Notes: generated by a model not told the origin, from the letters alone. Positions 18,260 through 27,673 are shown, counted from the stretch's first letter. The stretch: 64,000 nt of DNA from Akkermansia biwaensis (GCF_026072915.1 NZ_AP025943.1:2356001-2420000), one strand, 5' to 3'. Program-made: numbers and translations.

Positions 18260-19374
18260 CCCCCCAACGAGTATTAATGGTATTCACCATCATGAACCGC
18301 GGAGGCGCGGAAACGATGGTCATGAATTATTACCGCCATATCGACCGCCGCAGGCTCCAGTTCGATTTCCTGGTTCACCGGGAGACCCCCGGCATTTATG
18401 AAGAGGAAATCCGGGAACTGGGCGGCCGGATTTACAGGCTGCCGCCCATCACCCTGTCCGGTCTGGCCGCATACAGGAGGGAGGTGGCGCGCTTCTTTGA
18501 CGAACACCCGGAATACAGGCTGGTTCACGGGCACTGCTCCGAGCTGGGCTACTGGGTGTACCGCGAAGCGGCCGCACGGAACATCCCTTTCATTGCGGCG
18601 CATGCGCACAGTTCCCCGCTGGGAATGGATAAAAATTCCCTGTTCCGTTTTCTGCTCAAGCATCTGATGCGCCCGTACCTGACGCACCGTTTCACGTGCA
18701 ATGAATTGTGCGGCCGCTGGCTCTTTGGCCGCAAGGGAATGAAGGATGCCGTGGTGGTCCGGAACGCCATTGATGCGGGAAAATTCAGTTATTCTCCGGA
18801 AACCCGTGAGCGGGTCAGAAGGGAAATGGGCTGGGAGGGAAAACTGGTGGCAGGCCACACGGGCAACTTTTCCTGGCCCAAGAACCATGAGTTTCTGCTG
18901 CGCGTTTTTCAGGCGTTCCTGGGCCTGCACCCGGATTCCCTTCTGGTGCTGGCGGGAAGCGGCGGGGAAAAGGAGGAACAGGTCAGACAGGAGGCGGAGC
19001 GTGCGGAATGGCGGGGACGCATCCGCCTGCTGGGCGGCAGGGACGATATTCCGGATTTGCTGCAGGGAATGGACGTTTTCGTTTTCCCGTCGTGGTTTGA
19101 GGGGTTCGGCATCGCCATGCTGGAGGCCCAGGCGGCGGGGCTGCCCGTTCTGGCCTCCGACCGGGTTCCGGAAGATGCCGCGGTGGTGCCGGGCCATGTA
19201 AGCTTCCTGTCCCTCAGGGAATCCCCGGAGGTTTGGGCGCGGAAAATGGAAGAACTGGCCCGCGGATGGCGGCGGAACGATACGGCGGCGGCCATCCGGC
19301 AAGCCGGGCTGGACATTGCCGGCAATGCGCAGAAGCTTCAGGAATTCTATCTGGAACAGGGAGGTGAATCATGA
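18256..19374 (+). CDS. GT4 family glycosyltransferase, EpsF-like
   Basis: This 372-residue GT-B enzyme opens RVLMVFTIMNRGGAETMVMN. It carries HSSPLGMDKNSLFRFLLK, VAGHTGNFSWPKNHEFLL, LLGGRDDIPDLLQGMDVFV and WFEGFGIAMLEAQAAGLPVL. The HAHSS and RGGAETMVMNYYR elements are those of EpsF-type enzymes of exopolysaccharide loci. The start overlaps the previous stop by ATGA and the gene ends in an ATGA overlap at 19371. Donor and acceptor are unknown. Confidence 0.87.
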   Translation: MTPQRVLMVFTIMNRGGAETMVMNYYRHIDRRRLQFDFLVHRETPGIYEEEIRELGGRIYRLPPITLSGLAAYRREVARFFDEHPEYRLVHGHCSELGYWVYREAAARNIPFIAAHAHSSPLGMDKNSLFRFLLKHLMRPYLTHRFTCNELCGRWLFGRKGMKDAVVVRNAIDAGKFSYSPETRERVRREMGWEGKLVAGHTGNFSWPKNHEFLLRVFQAFLGLHPDSLLVLAGSGGEKEEQVRQEAERAEWRGRIRLLGGRDDIPDLLQGMDVFVFPSWFEGFGIAMLEAQAAGLPVLASDRVPEDAAVVPGHVSFLSLRESPEVWARKMEELARGWRRNDTAAAIRQAGLDIAGNAQKLQEFYLEQGGES

Positions 19375-20267
19375 AGGAAATGAAGACGTTGACCGTGTTC
19401 ACGCCGACCTTCAACAGGGCGGAATGCCTGCGCCGCTGTTATGAAAGCCTGCTGAGGCAGACCTGCCGCGACTTTGTCTGGCTGGTCGTCGATGACGGAT
19501 CATCGGACGGAACCGCAGACCTGGTGCGGGAATGGCAACGGGCAGGGCATCTGGAAATACGCTACCACTATCAGGAAAACGGAGGCATGCACACGGCCCA
19601 TAATGCCGCGTACAGGCTCATGGACACGGAACTCAACGTCTGCCTGGATTCCGACGACCTGATGACGGAAGACGCCGTGGCCTCCATTCTGGAACTCTGG
19701 AAGCGGCGCGGCAGCGAACGGCTGGCCGGGATTGCGGGGCTGGACGCCGACGTACGGACCGGAGAACTCATCGGAACGGCTTTTGAAGAGGACGGCGGAG
19801 AGATGACGCTGACCGGATTCTATGCGGCGGGGGGCAGGGGGGACAAGAAGCTCGTGTACCGGACCGCGCTGATGAAGCGGCTGCCGCCTTATCCCGTGTT
19901 TCCCGGTGAAAAGTATGTGGGGCTGGGCTACAAGTACATGCTGGCGGACGAAGAGGCGCCCCTGCTGGCCATCAACAGGGTGCTGTGCCTGGTGGAATAC
20001 CGGGAGGACGGCTCCTCGAAAAACATGTTCAGGCAGTACGTCCGGAATCCCAGGGGATTTGCCTTTCTGAGGAAGGAGGGGATGAAGCGCCAGCCTTCCG
20101 GGCGCAGGCGCTTCATGGAGGCGGTGCATTACGTGTCCGCCTCCCTGCTGGCGCGCCATGCCCGCTTTTTGCAGGAATCCCCGCATCCGTTCCTGACGCT
20201 GGCGGCCGTGCCCTTCGGAATAGCGCTGATGTGCCTGATTATCATGAAAAACAGAAACAACGGATGA
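19371..20267 (+). CDS. GT2 family glycosyltransferase
   Basis: This 298-residue enzyme starts LTVFTPTFNRAECLRRCYES, with VDDGSSDGTADL, an ENGGMHTAHNAAYRL block and the metal-site motif CLDSDDLMTEDA (about residue 90). The GGMHTAHN sequence is typical of a subgroup of family 2 enzymes in capsule clusters. A C-terminal hydrophobic helix (TLAAVPFGIALMCLIIM) may anchor it in the membrane. The ATGA overlap fixes the start. The next gene begins 7 bases after the stop. Confidence 0.86.
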   Translation: MKEMKTLTVFTPTFNRAECLRRCYESLLRQTCRDFVWLVVDDGSSDGTADLVREWQRAGHLEIRYHYQENGGMHTAHNAAYRLMDTELNVCLDSDDLMTEDAVASILELWKRRGSERLAGIAGLDADVRTGELIGTAFEEDGGEMTLTGFYAAGGRGDKKLVYRTALMKRLPPYPVFPGEKYVGLGYKYMLADEEAPLLAINRVLCLVEYREDGSSKNMFRQYVRNPRGFAFLRKEGMKRQPSGRRRFMEAVHYVSASLLARHARFLQESPHPFLTLAAVPFGIALMCLIIMKNRNNG

Positions 20268-20274
20268 CCGGAAT

Positions 20275-21444
20275 ATGAAGATTGCCTACGTACTGGATGA
20301 TCTGGACGCGGCGGGAGGAATTCAGGCCGTCACGCGCGCCAAGGCCGCGGCCCTGGCCGCCGTGCCGGGTAATGAAGTCGTTCTGGTGGCGGCCAACGAC
20401 GCCCGCCGGACTGCGGCGGATTTGCCGCCGGGCGTCAGGGTGGTGACCCTGGGTGTGAATTATTATGAGGACGACTGGAAGGGATTCCTGTATGTGATGA
20501 AGGGCATTCTCATCAGGCGCAGGCGCCATGCGGAGGCTCTCCGGAAAACCCTTGGGGAACTGGAGCCGGATATCGTCATTTCCGTAGGACAGTCGGAAAA
20601 GTTTATGATTCCCCGGATTTCCCGCGGCAGGCCGTGGAAAACCGTGCGCGAATATCACTACTCCGGCACCTACCGGAAGGATTACGCGCGGCTTCAGGGC
20701 GGGATGAGGGCGCGGGTCATGGCCGCCGTTTCCGATTTTTATGAATTCGCGCTCCGCCAGGGCAGTTATGATGCCACGGTGGTGCTTACCCGGCAGGATA
20801 TGGAGACGAACTGGAAGGGAAGGAAGGGCGTGCACGTGATTCCGAACCCGTGCATCCGCCGGACGGAACGGGCTGCCTCCCTGGACCGCCCCCGCGCGGT
20901 TGCCGTGGGACGTCTTGTTCCGGTCAAGGGATTTGACCTTCTGATCCGTGCGTGGGAAAAAGTGGCTGCCGTCCATCCCGGATGGAAACTGGAGATATGG
21001 GGGGACGGTCCGGAAAAGGAACCCCTTGAAAACCTTGTCCGGGAAAAGGGGCTGGAAAGGCAGGTGTTTCTGCGCGGGGCTACGCCCGACGTGCAGGAAA
21101 AACTGCTGCAGTCCTCCATGCTGGTGTTTTCCTCCCTTTTTGAGGGGTTCGGAATGGTTCTGGTGGAGGCGATGGCGTGCGGCGTGCCTTGCGTGGCATT
21201 TGAATGCCCGTGCGGTCCGCGGGATCTGATTGAACCGGAAAAGGACGGCCTGCTGGTTCCGCTCCGGGATACGGACCGTTTGGCGGAGGCCGTCATCCGG
21301 ATGATTGAACATCCCGAACTGCGGCGCGCCATGGGAGCCGCCGCCCGGAAGAAGGCCGGACTTTATGGTCTGGATGCCATTGCCCATTCCTGGATGGACC
21401 TGTTCCATGCATTGAAGAATTCTGAAAACACAAACCTTTCCTGA
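20275..21444 (+). CDS. GT4 family glycosyltransferase
   Basis: This 389-residue GT-B enzyme begins IAYVLDDLDAAGGIQAVTRA. It contains VREYHYSGTYRKDYARLQ, VGRLVPVKGFDLLIRAWEKV, LFEGFGMVLVEAMACGVPC and ECPCGPRDLIEPEKDGLLV, the family 4 donor-site region. The CPCGP block matches the enzyme at 16110-17222. The stop TGA shares bases with the following ATG (TGATG at 21442-21446). No signal peptide is seen, in keeping with a cytoplasmic-face enzyme. Confidence 0.87.
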   Translation: MKIAYVLDDLDAAGGIQAVTRAKAAALAAVPGNEVVLVAANDARRTAADLPPGVRVVTLGVNYYEDDWKGFLYVMKGILIRRRRHAEALRKTLGELEPDIVISVGQSEKFMIPRISRGRPWKTVREYHYSGTYRKDYARLQGGMRARVMAAVSDFYEFALRQGSYDATVVLTRQDMETNWKGRKGVHVIPNPCIRRTERAASLDRPRAVAVGRLVPVKGFDLLIRAWEKVAAVHPGWKLEIWGDGPEKEPLENLVREKGLERQVFLRGATPDVQEKLLQSSMLVFSSLFEGFGMVLVEAMACGVPCVAFECPCGPRDLIEPEKDGLLVPLRDTDRLAEAVIRMIEHPELRRAMGAAARKKAGLYGLDAIAHSWMDLFHALKNSENTNLS

Positions 21445-22517
21445 TGACCATGCCACTCGTTTCCATTATCATTCCGTGCTACAATGTAGCCGCATTCATG
21501 AAAAAATGCCTGGATACCGTCTGCGCCCAGACGCTCCGGGACATAGAAATCATCTGCATCAATGACGGCTCCACGGACGGAACGCCGGACATCCTGCGGG
21601 AATATGAAGCCGCGGACGAAAGAATCCGCATCATCAACCAGCCCAATGCGGGGGTGGCGGCGGCCCGGAATGCCGGGCTGGATGCCGCGTGCGGAAAGTA
21701 CATCGGGTTTGCCGACCCCGACGACTATGTCTCTCCCGTCATGTTCCAGCGCCTGTATCTGGCGGCGGAACAATATGGCGCGGAACTGGTTTGCATGGGG
21801 GCCACGATTGCCGGGGACATGCCGCTCTCCGTCCGGTGGAGCATGCTCAACGGCCTGCAATGCCCGGAATGGCACTGCAGCCATTACGATTTTGCGTCCA
21901 TGGGAACGTTCAGCGAATTGTGCTGGGACAAGCTTTACCGTGCGGATTTCCTGAAAAAGACGGGCCTCCGCTTCCGGGAGGGAATGAAGCAGGGGAGCGA
22001 TGCCCTGTTCAACAACCTGCTTCACCCCTATGTGCGGAATATTGTCAAAATACCGGATTGCCTGTACATTTACCGTCCTACTCGTCCGGATTCCCTGGTT
22101 AACGTGTACAAGGCCCCGGATAAAAAGGGCTCCGGGTTTTATCCGGCTCTGGAGCGCGTGGACCTGATCGCCGCTGCCTACCGGGAATTGGGCTGTCTGG
22201 AAAAAGCCAGGATAACGGTCCTGAACTGGCTGAACGGCAGTATCCAGCTTTTCTCGTCCAACCTGCTCCACCAGACGGCGGGAGAGAAAAAGGAAGCCCT
22301 GGATGCGGTCCGCGCCCTGCTGGACAAATACGGCTGGCGAGAATTTGCCCAGTCCCCGGAATCCCCTTTCCGTCTCCTGAAACACATTGCCTGCGGGCAC
22401 GACTTCCGCGTGAGGTGTGCCCTGTTCGGCCTTTACCGGTTCCTGCATTCCCGCGCCGGAAACAAGCTGGTGGAGCTATGCACCCGGATCATCAACCTGC
22501 GCGGAAGCTCCCGGTAG
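21444..22517 (+). CDS. GT2 family glycosyltransferase, last gene of the polysaccharide operon
   Basis: This 357-residue GT-A enzyme starts VSIIIPCYNVAAFMKKCLDT. It has INDGSTDGTPDIL, the FADPDDYVSP metal site and the capsule-type KQGSDALFNNLL block. The start overlaps the preceding stop. It is the final gene of the run: the next gene is on the other strand and ends only 15 bases away, so the two converge. No strong terminator was identified in that short gap. Donor and acceptor are unknown. Confidence 0.86.
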   Translation: MTMPLVSIIIPCYNVAAFMKKCLDTVCAQTLRDIEIICINDGSTDGTPDILREYEAADERIRIINQPNAGVAAARNAGLDAACGKYIGFADPDDYVSPVMFQRLYLAAEQYGAELVCMGATIAGDMPLSVRWSMLNGLQCPEWHCSHYDFASMGTFSELCWDKLYRADFLKKTGLRFREGMKQGSDALFNNLLHPYVRNIVKIPDCLYIYRPTRPDSLVNVYKAPDKKGSGFYPALERVDLIAAAYRELGCLEKARITVLNWLNGSIQLFSSNLLHQTAGEKKEALDAVRALLDKYGWREFAQSPESPFRLLKHIACGHDFRVRCALFGLYRFLHSRAGNKLVELCTRIINLRGSSR

Positions 22518-22531
22518 GCGGGCATTCCGGT

Positions 22532-23497
22532 TCATCTTCCTGCCGTGCAGGCAGGCGCCTGGGGCACTGTCTTCCGGGGCTGGAGGAGGCAGTCGTAAAA
22601 AGGCGTGTAAAGCAGGTTGTTGGGAATCAGGTAAAGGCAGCTGTTTTGGGAGTCGTAAACGAGGTTGAAGCGCTTCAGAAGGTTGTTGCCCATGACTCCG
22701 TCCATCTCCGGCATGCTCTGGATGCCGCTGGTGACGGTGGAAAACGCTCCGGGAATGAGCGGCAATTTGCAGGCGCCGAGCTGGATGCTGTCGAAAATGA
22801 CGTTCTCTAGCCTGCCCTTATTGGTATCGGAACTGGAAATGCTGGAGACGGAGAACGGAACCTGGCTGCCCAGGAGGCGGTGCTTGTTGACAAAGGGGGT
22901 ATTGAGGTCCAGAACGCGGTCGGAACCCGTATCCACCGACAGGCGGAGCTGGTAAACCTTCCCGTTGACCGTTGCCTGGGCGGGAACTACGGGGATTCCC
23001 ATCACGTATTCCATCTTCAGGCGGATGGCGTCCGGCGGCGGTGTGTAGGAACCGTGCGGATACAGGTAGATTTTCCGGTCCGTGTAATTGACTTCCGTGA
23101 CCTGCCGCTGGATGAACCAGAGGCCAAGAACGCCGTCCCACTGGTCACGGGCGTAGGGAATGGCGATGAAGGGGACGCCGGCCAGGGACTGCTTTCCGAC
23201 GGAAAATTTGTTTTCCGCGCTTTTGCGGACCTCATTGGAACCCGTGGCACCGTAATTCACAATAGTTTCATTGAACTCCATCGGGATTCCTTCCAGGGAA
23301 TTGCTGTTGATGACCATGGAAGTGGCGCCGGTATCAAAAAGGAAGAGCAGGGGCCGGCTGCCGTTGACATGGCATTTCACGTAAATGCGGCTGGCGGTTC
23401 CGAGCTCGAACGGAATGCTGTCACTGGGAATGTTGGCGCTCCAGGCGCAGGGAAGGAGCCCCAGCAGAGCGGCAAAAAACGGCAGCAATCTTTTCAT
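22532..23497 (-). CDS. Secreted retropepsin-like aspartyl protease with two DTG domains
   Basis: This 321-residue protein has a signal peptide at residues 1 to about 20 (RLLPFFAALLGLLPCAWS). It carries two copies of the aspartyl-protease active-site triad: LFDTGATSMV in the first half and LSVDTGSDRVL in the second, with DGVLGLWF and DGVMGNNLLKRF as matching flap or Gly-rich elements. The tandem arrangement resembles bacterial PDZ-less retropepsin-like proteins, in which the two halves could form one pseudo-dimeric active site. ATG 23497 gives the best signal peptide; ATG 23506 is three codons longer. It would act in the periplasm or outside the cell. It converges with the polysaccharide operon, which does not prove a shared role. 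No catalytic data exist here. Confidence 0.8.
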   Translation of the reverse strand: MKRLLPFFAALLGLLPCAWSANIPSDSIPFELGTASRIYVKCHVNGSRPLLFLFDTGATSMVINSNSLEGIPMEFNETIVNYGATGSNEVRKSAENKFSVGKQSLAGVPFIAIPYARDQWDGVLGLWFIQRQVTEVNYTDRKIYLYPHGSYTPPPDAIRLKMEYVMGIPVVPAQATVNGKVYQLRLSVDTGSDRVLDLNTPFVNKHRLLGSQVPFSVSSISSSDTNKGRLENVIFDSIQLGACKLPLIPGAFSTVTSGIQSMPEMDGVMGNNLLKRFNLVYDSQNSCLYLIPNNLLYTPFYDCLLQPRKTVPQAPACTAGR

Positions 23498-23925
23498 GCG
23501 TATCATCCCTGTAGTTTGGTTGACAAATAGTGTGTATTTTCCAGAGATGCCCGTTGAGAGAATCTCCTGGGACGGTTGCTCGTTGGCGTGCATCCTTATA
23601 ACCGATCAAGGGCGGCCCAACAATGCAAAAAGGGAGCTTCAAAGATTCCAGATGATTTAAAGGTTGCAGCAAATTATCTTTTTGGAAGAGGGGAGAAAAC
23701 AGGATGCAAGTAGGAAATAGGAAATTTATTATACCGCAGAGAAAAAAGATATTTTCTGAATTTCTCTCCCAGAAGATGACTCGGAAAACCCAACTCGTGA
23801 TCATATGGATGCTTATGATGGAAATGAATTGGTTACATAAATATTATGATAGACACTATTATTTCCTAACATAAATACGGGAAATCCGTGTGAATTGCGT
23901 TGACATCGGATACGGACATATGGTA

Positions 23926-23963
23926 CGAGAAGGGCGATTCTCAGGAACTACCCTCGTTTTTTT
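23926..23963 (+). terminator. Terminator-like hairpin with T run
   Basis: CGAGAAGGG and CCCTCG can pair, with two bulged A bases, and are followed by seven T. An alternative smaller hairpin GAGAA...TTCTC overlaps it. No convincing plus-strand gene ends just upstream, so its function is uncertain. Confidence 0.35.
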
Positions 23964-24247
23964 GTTAATCATTAACCCCAAACCTTGTGTATCCTATGAA
24001 CCTCCGAATTTTTGAGCGGTTATTTCCGATACGACCAATCGTCCGGCTCCTTACCATACTCACCTTTACCACCTACACCATGGGCTCCTTGAAGTAAAAA
24101 ATTCTGGGTTTATGTCTGAGTTATTATGGGTTCTGGTTTCATCTTTTTTGATGGGCTGGCTGATATCTAAAACTAAACAGGAAGAGAATTTTTATAAAAA
24201 AGGAAGTTTAATATATAGTTAAAAGATACAAAATAACGGCTGAGATC

Positions 24248-24400
24248 ATGGGATCTCTGTCTTTTATTATTTGGTGTGGACTCCTTCTGGTAGCTCTATC
24301 CCAATCTGTTGGGTATGTAGCGATTGCCATATTCTTAAGTTCTTTATACACGTTGTTGATGGCTTGCATGTCTATTGCTCTATACATTTTTTGTAAATAA
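24248..24400 (+). CDS. Small hydrophobic membrane protein (50 residues)
   Basis: An ATG-initiated 50-codon frame encodes two hydrophobic segments, roughly residues 5-17 (FIIWCGLLLVAL) and 23-47 (YVAIAIFLSSLY...). It ends FCK. The composition is that of a two-helix membrane peptide, and the frame uses coding-like codons in an otherwise stop-rich region. The ribosome-binding site is weak (GAG about 4 bases upstream). No family is recognised. It lies among other small exported proteins, so an immunity, toxin or regulatory peptide is possible. A longer frame on the opposite strand over the same bases has a less protein-like composition. Confidence 0.4.
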   Translation: MGSLSFIIWCGLLLVALSQSVGYVAIAIFLSSLYTLLMACMSIALYIFCK

Positions 24401-24843
24401 ATAAGCATGGGAGTCCGGATGAAGCTTGCATGGCACTTGCTGCCAGCGGAAACATGTCTCCCAGACACCTGAAACAAATACAGTTTTTCTTGTGGGGATG
24501 TCTTGTTCCGGTCTTTTCTATTCACCTATTCGTTTAATACTAAATATCTAATTTATCGGACAGCATGAACAGGGCCATTTAGAGGATATACTTGCTCCCA
24601 ACTCAAAAATAGTATTCGATGGCAGGTAGAAACCTTATTCAGCGGCAAGAGGGAATTATCAGTCCGGCGTACGGATGCGAATTGATAGAGTCTGGCATGA
24701 AAGCACATAATACAGAGATAAGATGCCCGCGGGAATTTTTAACAAAGCTAAAGATAAGCAAAACAAGTACGAATAGAATAAATACAAGAATTGGTATCTA
24801 TCTCCCGTTCGTTTGGCAGAATATAAGAACACCTTAAAAAATT

Positions 24844-25302
24844 ATGATGATGAAATTTATTTTATTGTTGGCGGCATTTGCCGCAGTAAATATAGAAGCT
24901 TCTCCCATATTGGTCGATACAACCAAATTCCTGGTGCTTTCAGGAAAGAGCCCCTATATATCTTTAGAAATAACAGAGATGGAAGATATGTTTGAATGTT
25001 ATGTTGTTTTAAAGCCAATGAATGGTGGAGATAAAATAAATTTTCAAGTTTATCATTATAATGATGAAACTTCTGACATTAAAACGATTTTAGATGTTGC
25101 AAGCAAGCATGAGATTGAAATGTCATTTGCCATAAAAAAAGATGATCTTGAAAAATTGACATACAGTGCCGTGAACACTCCCCAAGGATGTTTCGGTGGC
25201 ATGGGGTATTTTGAAAGACAGAGTAAAGAAGTATTTGTTTTTCCGGATAGTGATACAGTATATTTTATCGAAAACATCCGAGATTTTATCAAAAAGAAAT
25301 AA
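24844..25302 (+). CDS. Small exported protein of unknown function
   Basis: This 152-residue protein has a clear signal peptide (FILLLAAFAAVNIEAS, cleavage near residue 20). The mature part, about 132 residues, is mixed alpha/beta with SGKSPYISLEITEMEDMFEC and a C-terminal IENIRDFIKKK. It contains two cysteines (in FECYVV and QGCFGG) that could pair in the periplasm. No family is recognised. It is AT-rich compared with the polysaccharide genes, which suggests a separate origin. The ATG at 24844 is one of three consecutive methionines, so the exact start is uncertain by two codons. Confidence 0.65.
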   Translation: MMMKFILLLAAFAAVNIEASPILVDTTKFLVLSGKSPYISLEITEMEDMFECYVVLKPMNGGDKINFQVYHYNDETSDIKTILDVASKHEIEMSFAIKKDDLEKLTYSAVNTPQGCFGGMGYFERQSKEVFVFPDSDTVYFIENIRDFIKKK

Positions 25303-25591
25303 CCGTTTCCCCAAAATATATTTGAGTGATTTTCGATACCGTTGACACGCACCTTTTTTCTTACAAATCCATGAACCGGAAATTAAAAAATTCTATATTA
25401 TTTTATTGATTTCTGAATGAGTATTTTTAGCTTGATACGATGTAAGGGAGAGTAATTCCCACAGGAAGAAATATTGATTGACAACAGTTTTTAGAAACGA
25501 TTGTTCATGACAAAGTAATTCATCTGCATCTTTTCCAATTGAAGTTTGGGGTAATTTTACATTGAACGAACAGAAAACTATTATTAATTCT

Positions 25592-26164
25592 ATGAATATT
25601 TGCATGAATATTTTATGTAATAGAATTTATATAATTCTGTTAATGATTATTCTCAGTGGGTGCGATAAATCTCCCCCTCAACCCGATACATGGGAAAAAA
25701 TGATGGCGAATACTCTGGGTGTTCCACAAAATTCATGGAGGCTGCATACTTCAATGCGGGGGAGAATAAGAATAATTTATATTTTCCAAACTGATCAGCA
25801 ATGGACGGATTGCATTCACCTGCAGGCCTTGAAATTACAAGACGGACTGGACGCAAAAGTTTCTTATTCAGGCATAAGTACAGATAATATTCTGGATATT
25901 TCAGGAGTAAAAAATGATTTTAATGAAGAAATAATAAAAAATCATGAAATCTACTCATTGATAAATGATGATTTCTTAAAAGGCGATCTTACTCCGTATA
26001 GTATGTTACACATTCGGGAAAAATTCCTGAATCAAGAAAATGGAATAGATAAACATAAATTGATGACATTTCCGTTTGGAGAGATTTTCATATTATATAA
26101 AAAAATATTTCAGGGAGATAAATATTTGGCAATAGTAGCCATTTCTCCTCATGACAGATGGTGA
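25592..26164 (+). CDS. Small lipoprotein of unknown function
   Basis: This 190-residue protein has a hydrophobic N-terminus ending in the lipobox ILSGC (cysteine about residue 24), so it is predicted to be a lipoprotein. The mature part starts DKSPPQPDTWEKMMANTLG and has no recognised domain. Low-complexity basic and asparagine-rich segments and high AT content match its neighbours. Start choices include ATG 25592, ATG 25604 and TTG 25562; 25592 gives an ordinary signal sequence. It stands alone, with about 290 bases of apparently non-coding DNA before it and 220 after it. Confidence 0.6.
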   Translation: MNICMNILCNRIYIILLMIILSGCDKSPPQPDTWEKMMANTLGVPQNSWRLHTSMRGRIRIIYIFQTDQQWTDCIHLQALKLQDGLDAKVSYSGISTDNILDISGVKNDFNEEIIKNHEIYSLINDDFLKGDLTPYSMLHIREKFLNQENGIDKHKLMTFPFGEIFILYKKIFQGDKYLAIVAISPHDRW

Positions 26165-26384
26165 AAAATACATTTGATTAGTTTACAGTTAATAAAGTCG
26201 TTTTTTATCGAGTATCCCTACGGTGAGTAATCGAAAGATCATCCCGTTGATCCTTATTCGGGGATGGCCAGTTCCATTGGCTATGGGATGAAGAATGCTG
26301 ACTCTAAATGGGAGTTATGGAAATAGACAAAAGTATAAAACACCAAACAGGCCCAGGGGAAATTTTAATGAAAAAGAGAATAGA

Positions 26385-26756
26385 ATGAAGTATTCACTCA
26401 TAATCATTTTTTTAATAATCCTGCAATCATGTTGCTCTTTAAATGTTAAAGAAGTTTCTCATTCTCAGCTGGTATATCCTTTAGTCACGCAAACAGCTCC
26501 TCCTTCTCTATATTACTATGGAACGCATGAAGGCTATGATTATTTTTCTATTTTGTTTACGAAGTACAAAGTTCTTGGAAGCAATATGAACGATCAATTC
26601 AGATTTGATTTCACATCCTGGAATAAAACCCACAGAATGGAAATGCATGTGCACATGCTGGAGTTAATTCCTCAGACAATTTACGAATCAGAAGTGTATC
26701 ATAAAAACAGTCGACCCGTTCTTGAAGAGAAATCAAAAAAATGTAATTATTATTAA
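26385..26756 (+). CDS. Small lipoprotein of unknown function
   Basis: This 123-residue protein has a signal sequence of the form YSLIIIFLIILQSC. The cysteine near residue 14 lies in a lipobox-like LQSC. The mature part carries YYYGTHEGYDYFSILF and an MEMHVHMLEL stretch, with no recognised family. It is the third small exported product in a 2-kb AT-rich stretch. A longer in-frame start at 26295 would put 30 charged residues before the signal and is not favoured. The short signal sequence makes the lipoprotein call tentative. Confidence 0.55.
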   Translation: MKYSLIIIFLIILQSCCSLNVKEVSHSQLVYPLVTQTAPPSLYYYGTHEGYDYFSILFTKYKVLGSNMNDQFRFDFTSWNKTHRMEMHVHMLELIPQTIYESEVYHKNSRPVLEEKSKKCNYY

Positions 26757-27478
26757 ACGGACCTATATGTAGGCTTGGCGTGCGCATAGGTAAGCGTGTT
26801 TAATGGCGGGCAAGGATTCCCTTGCTCTGGACAACGCCCTTCATCATGTGATTGTCTGAAAGGAAAGGTAGAATGAGGTCCGTTCCTCTGTTGGAGAAAC
26901 GTTTCTGAAATCTGCCTTTCACAAAGATAAAAAGCCAGGGGCGTAATGGTGAAAAGGCCATGGAGAGCATTGTTGTACCAGTCAGCTTGCCGGGAAAAGT
27001 CCATGTCATGGTAAAAGAATATTTGCCGTCTCAGTAGTTTTTTTAGATTTATTGAAGTTATTAAAATTATGTGACTTATGAAATAGTTTTAATTTTTATA
27101 GCTTCCAGTCAATTGTCATCTGTAACTCCGACAACTTATTTCGATGAATCGCGAGCATAAAAATTTCGCCATTACCGGATGTTTTATACAATTCACACAT
27201 CCTCTGCATAGATGTTATTGTACGACTTAGTGGCCCACAAAGTCTGCAATAGTGATGAGAAGCTTTCCTGCTTTCCAGTTCTTCTGGCAGCTATTCGTAA
27301 TTCTGGAAATGACTTCTCTACTCATGTGTTTTCCGCCACTGCGGCAAACATGGTAGTGCTAAAGTGGTGCCATTTTCCTCACGTTTTGGTGCGTTTTTAC
27401 ACGTTTTTAATAATTTTTGAGAGGAATAGAAAGAGAAAGAAAAAGCCCCACAAGTAGTTAACTTGTAAGGCTTTGTTT
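26757..27478. other. AT-rich intergenic region next to a tRNA 3' end
   Basis: No confident gene is seen. A minus-strand frame at 26800-27009 (69 residues, starting MTWTFPGKLTG) has a protein-like start but no recognised family and may be a remnant. Minus-strand text near 27230-27350 lacks a clean long frame. The right end is the terminator and the tRNA. Confidence 0.45.
27442..27474 (-). terminator. Intrinsic terminator after the CAT tRNA
   Basis: AAAGCC pairs with GGCTTT and ACAAG with CTTGT, around the loop. On the minus strand the stem is followed by a T-rich run (GGCTTTTTCTTTCTC). It lies 4 bases beyond the 3' end of the tRNA, as expected for a single-gene transcript. Confidence 0.7.
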
Positions 27479-27554
<76 letters not shown>

Positions 27555-27673
27555 GTTGAAGAACAACGTGCGAAAATATTAGCAGAATCCGGCGGGGAAG
27601 GCAAAGTTTTTATCCCGCTATGAACGTTTTGGATTTGCAGAAGATATGCCCTTAAAAATCAGGTACGGAGGAT

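Larger units (their letters stand above)
23498..24843. other. AT-rich stretch with small-ORF candidates and coding remnants
   Basis: GC drops sharply here relative to the flanking operon. A terminator-like hairpin lies at 23926-23956 and one convincing small membrane ORF at 24248-24400. Short frames at 23704-23874 (56 residues), 23996-24097 (33 residues) and 24112-24222 (36 residues, one hydrophobic helix) have no recognisable family. On the minus strand, 24020-24107 reads as a peptide containing QGAHGVGGKGEYG before a stop, which looks like the degraded end of a larger protein. A 72-residue frame at 24619-24837 is not convincing. This stretch looks like decayed DNA between transferred pieces. 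Confidence 0.5.

Noticed and set aside
24208-24525. Minus-strand 105-codon frame in the AT-rich island
   Set aside because: It is antisense to the hydrophobic 50-codon frame at 24248-24400, whose translation is more protein-like, and shows no family.
26200-26350. Possible RHS/YD-repeat remnant (EYPYGE followed by a stop)
   Set aside because: Only six residues suggest it; no YD repeats or core domain follow.
27200-27420. Possible integrase remnant at the tRNA 3' side
   Set aside because: No catalytic tyrosine, RxxH or long frame could be found on either strand.
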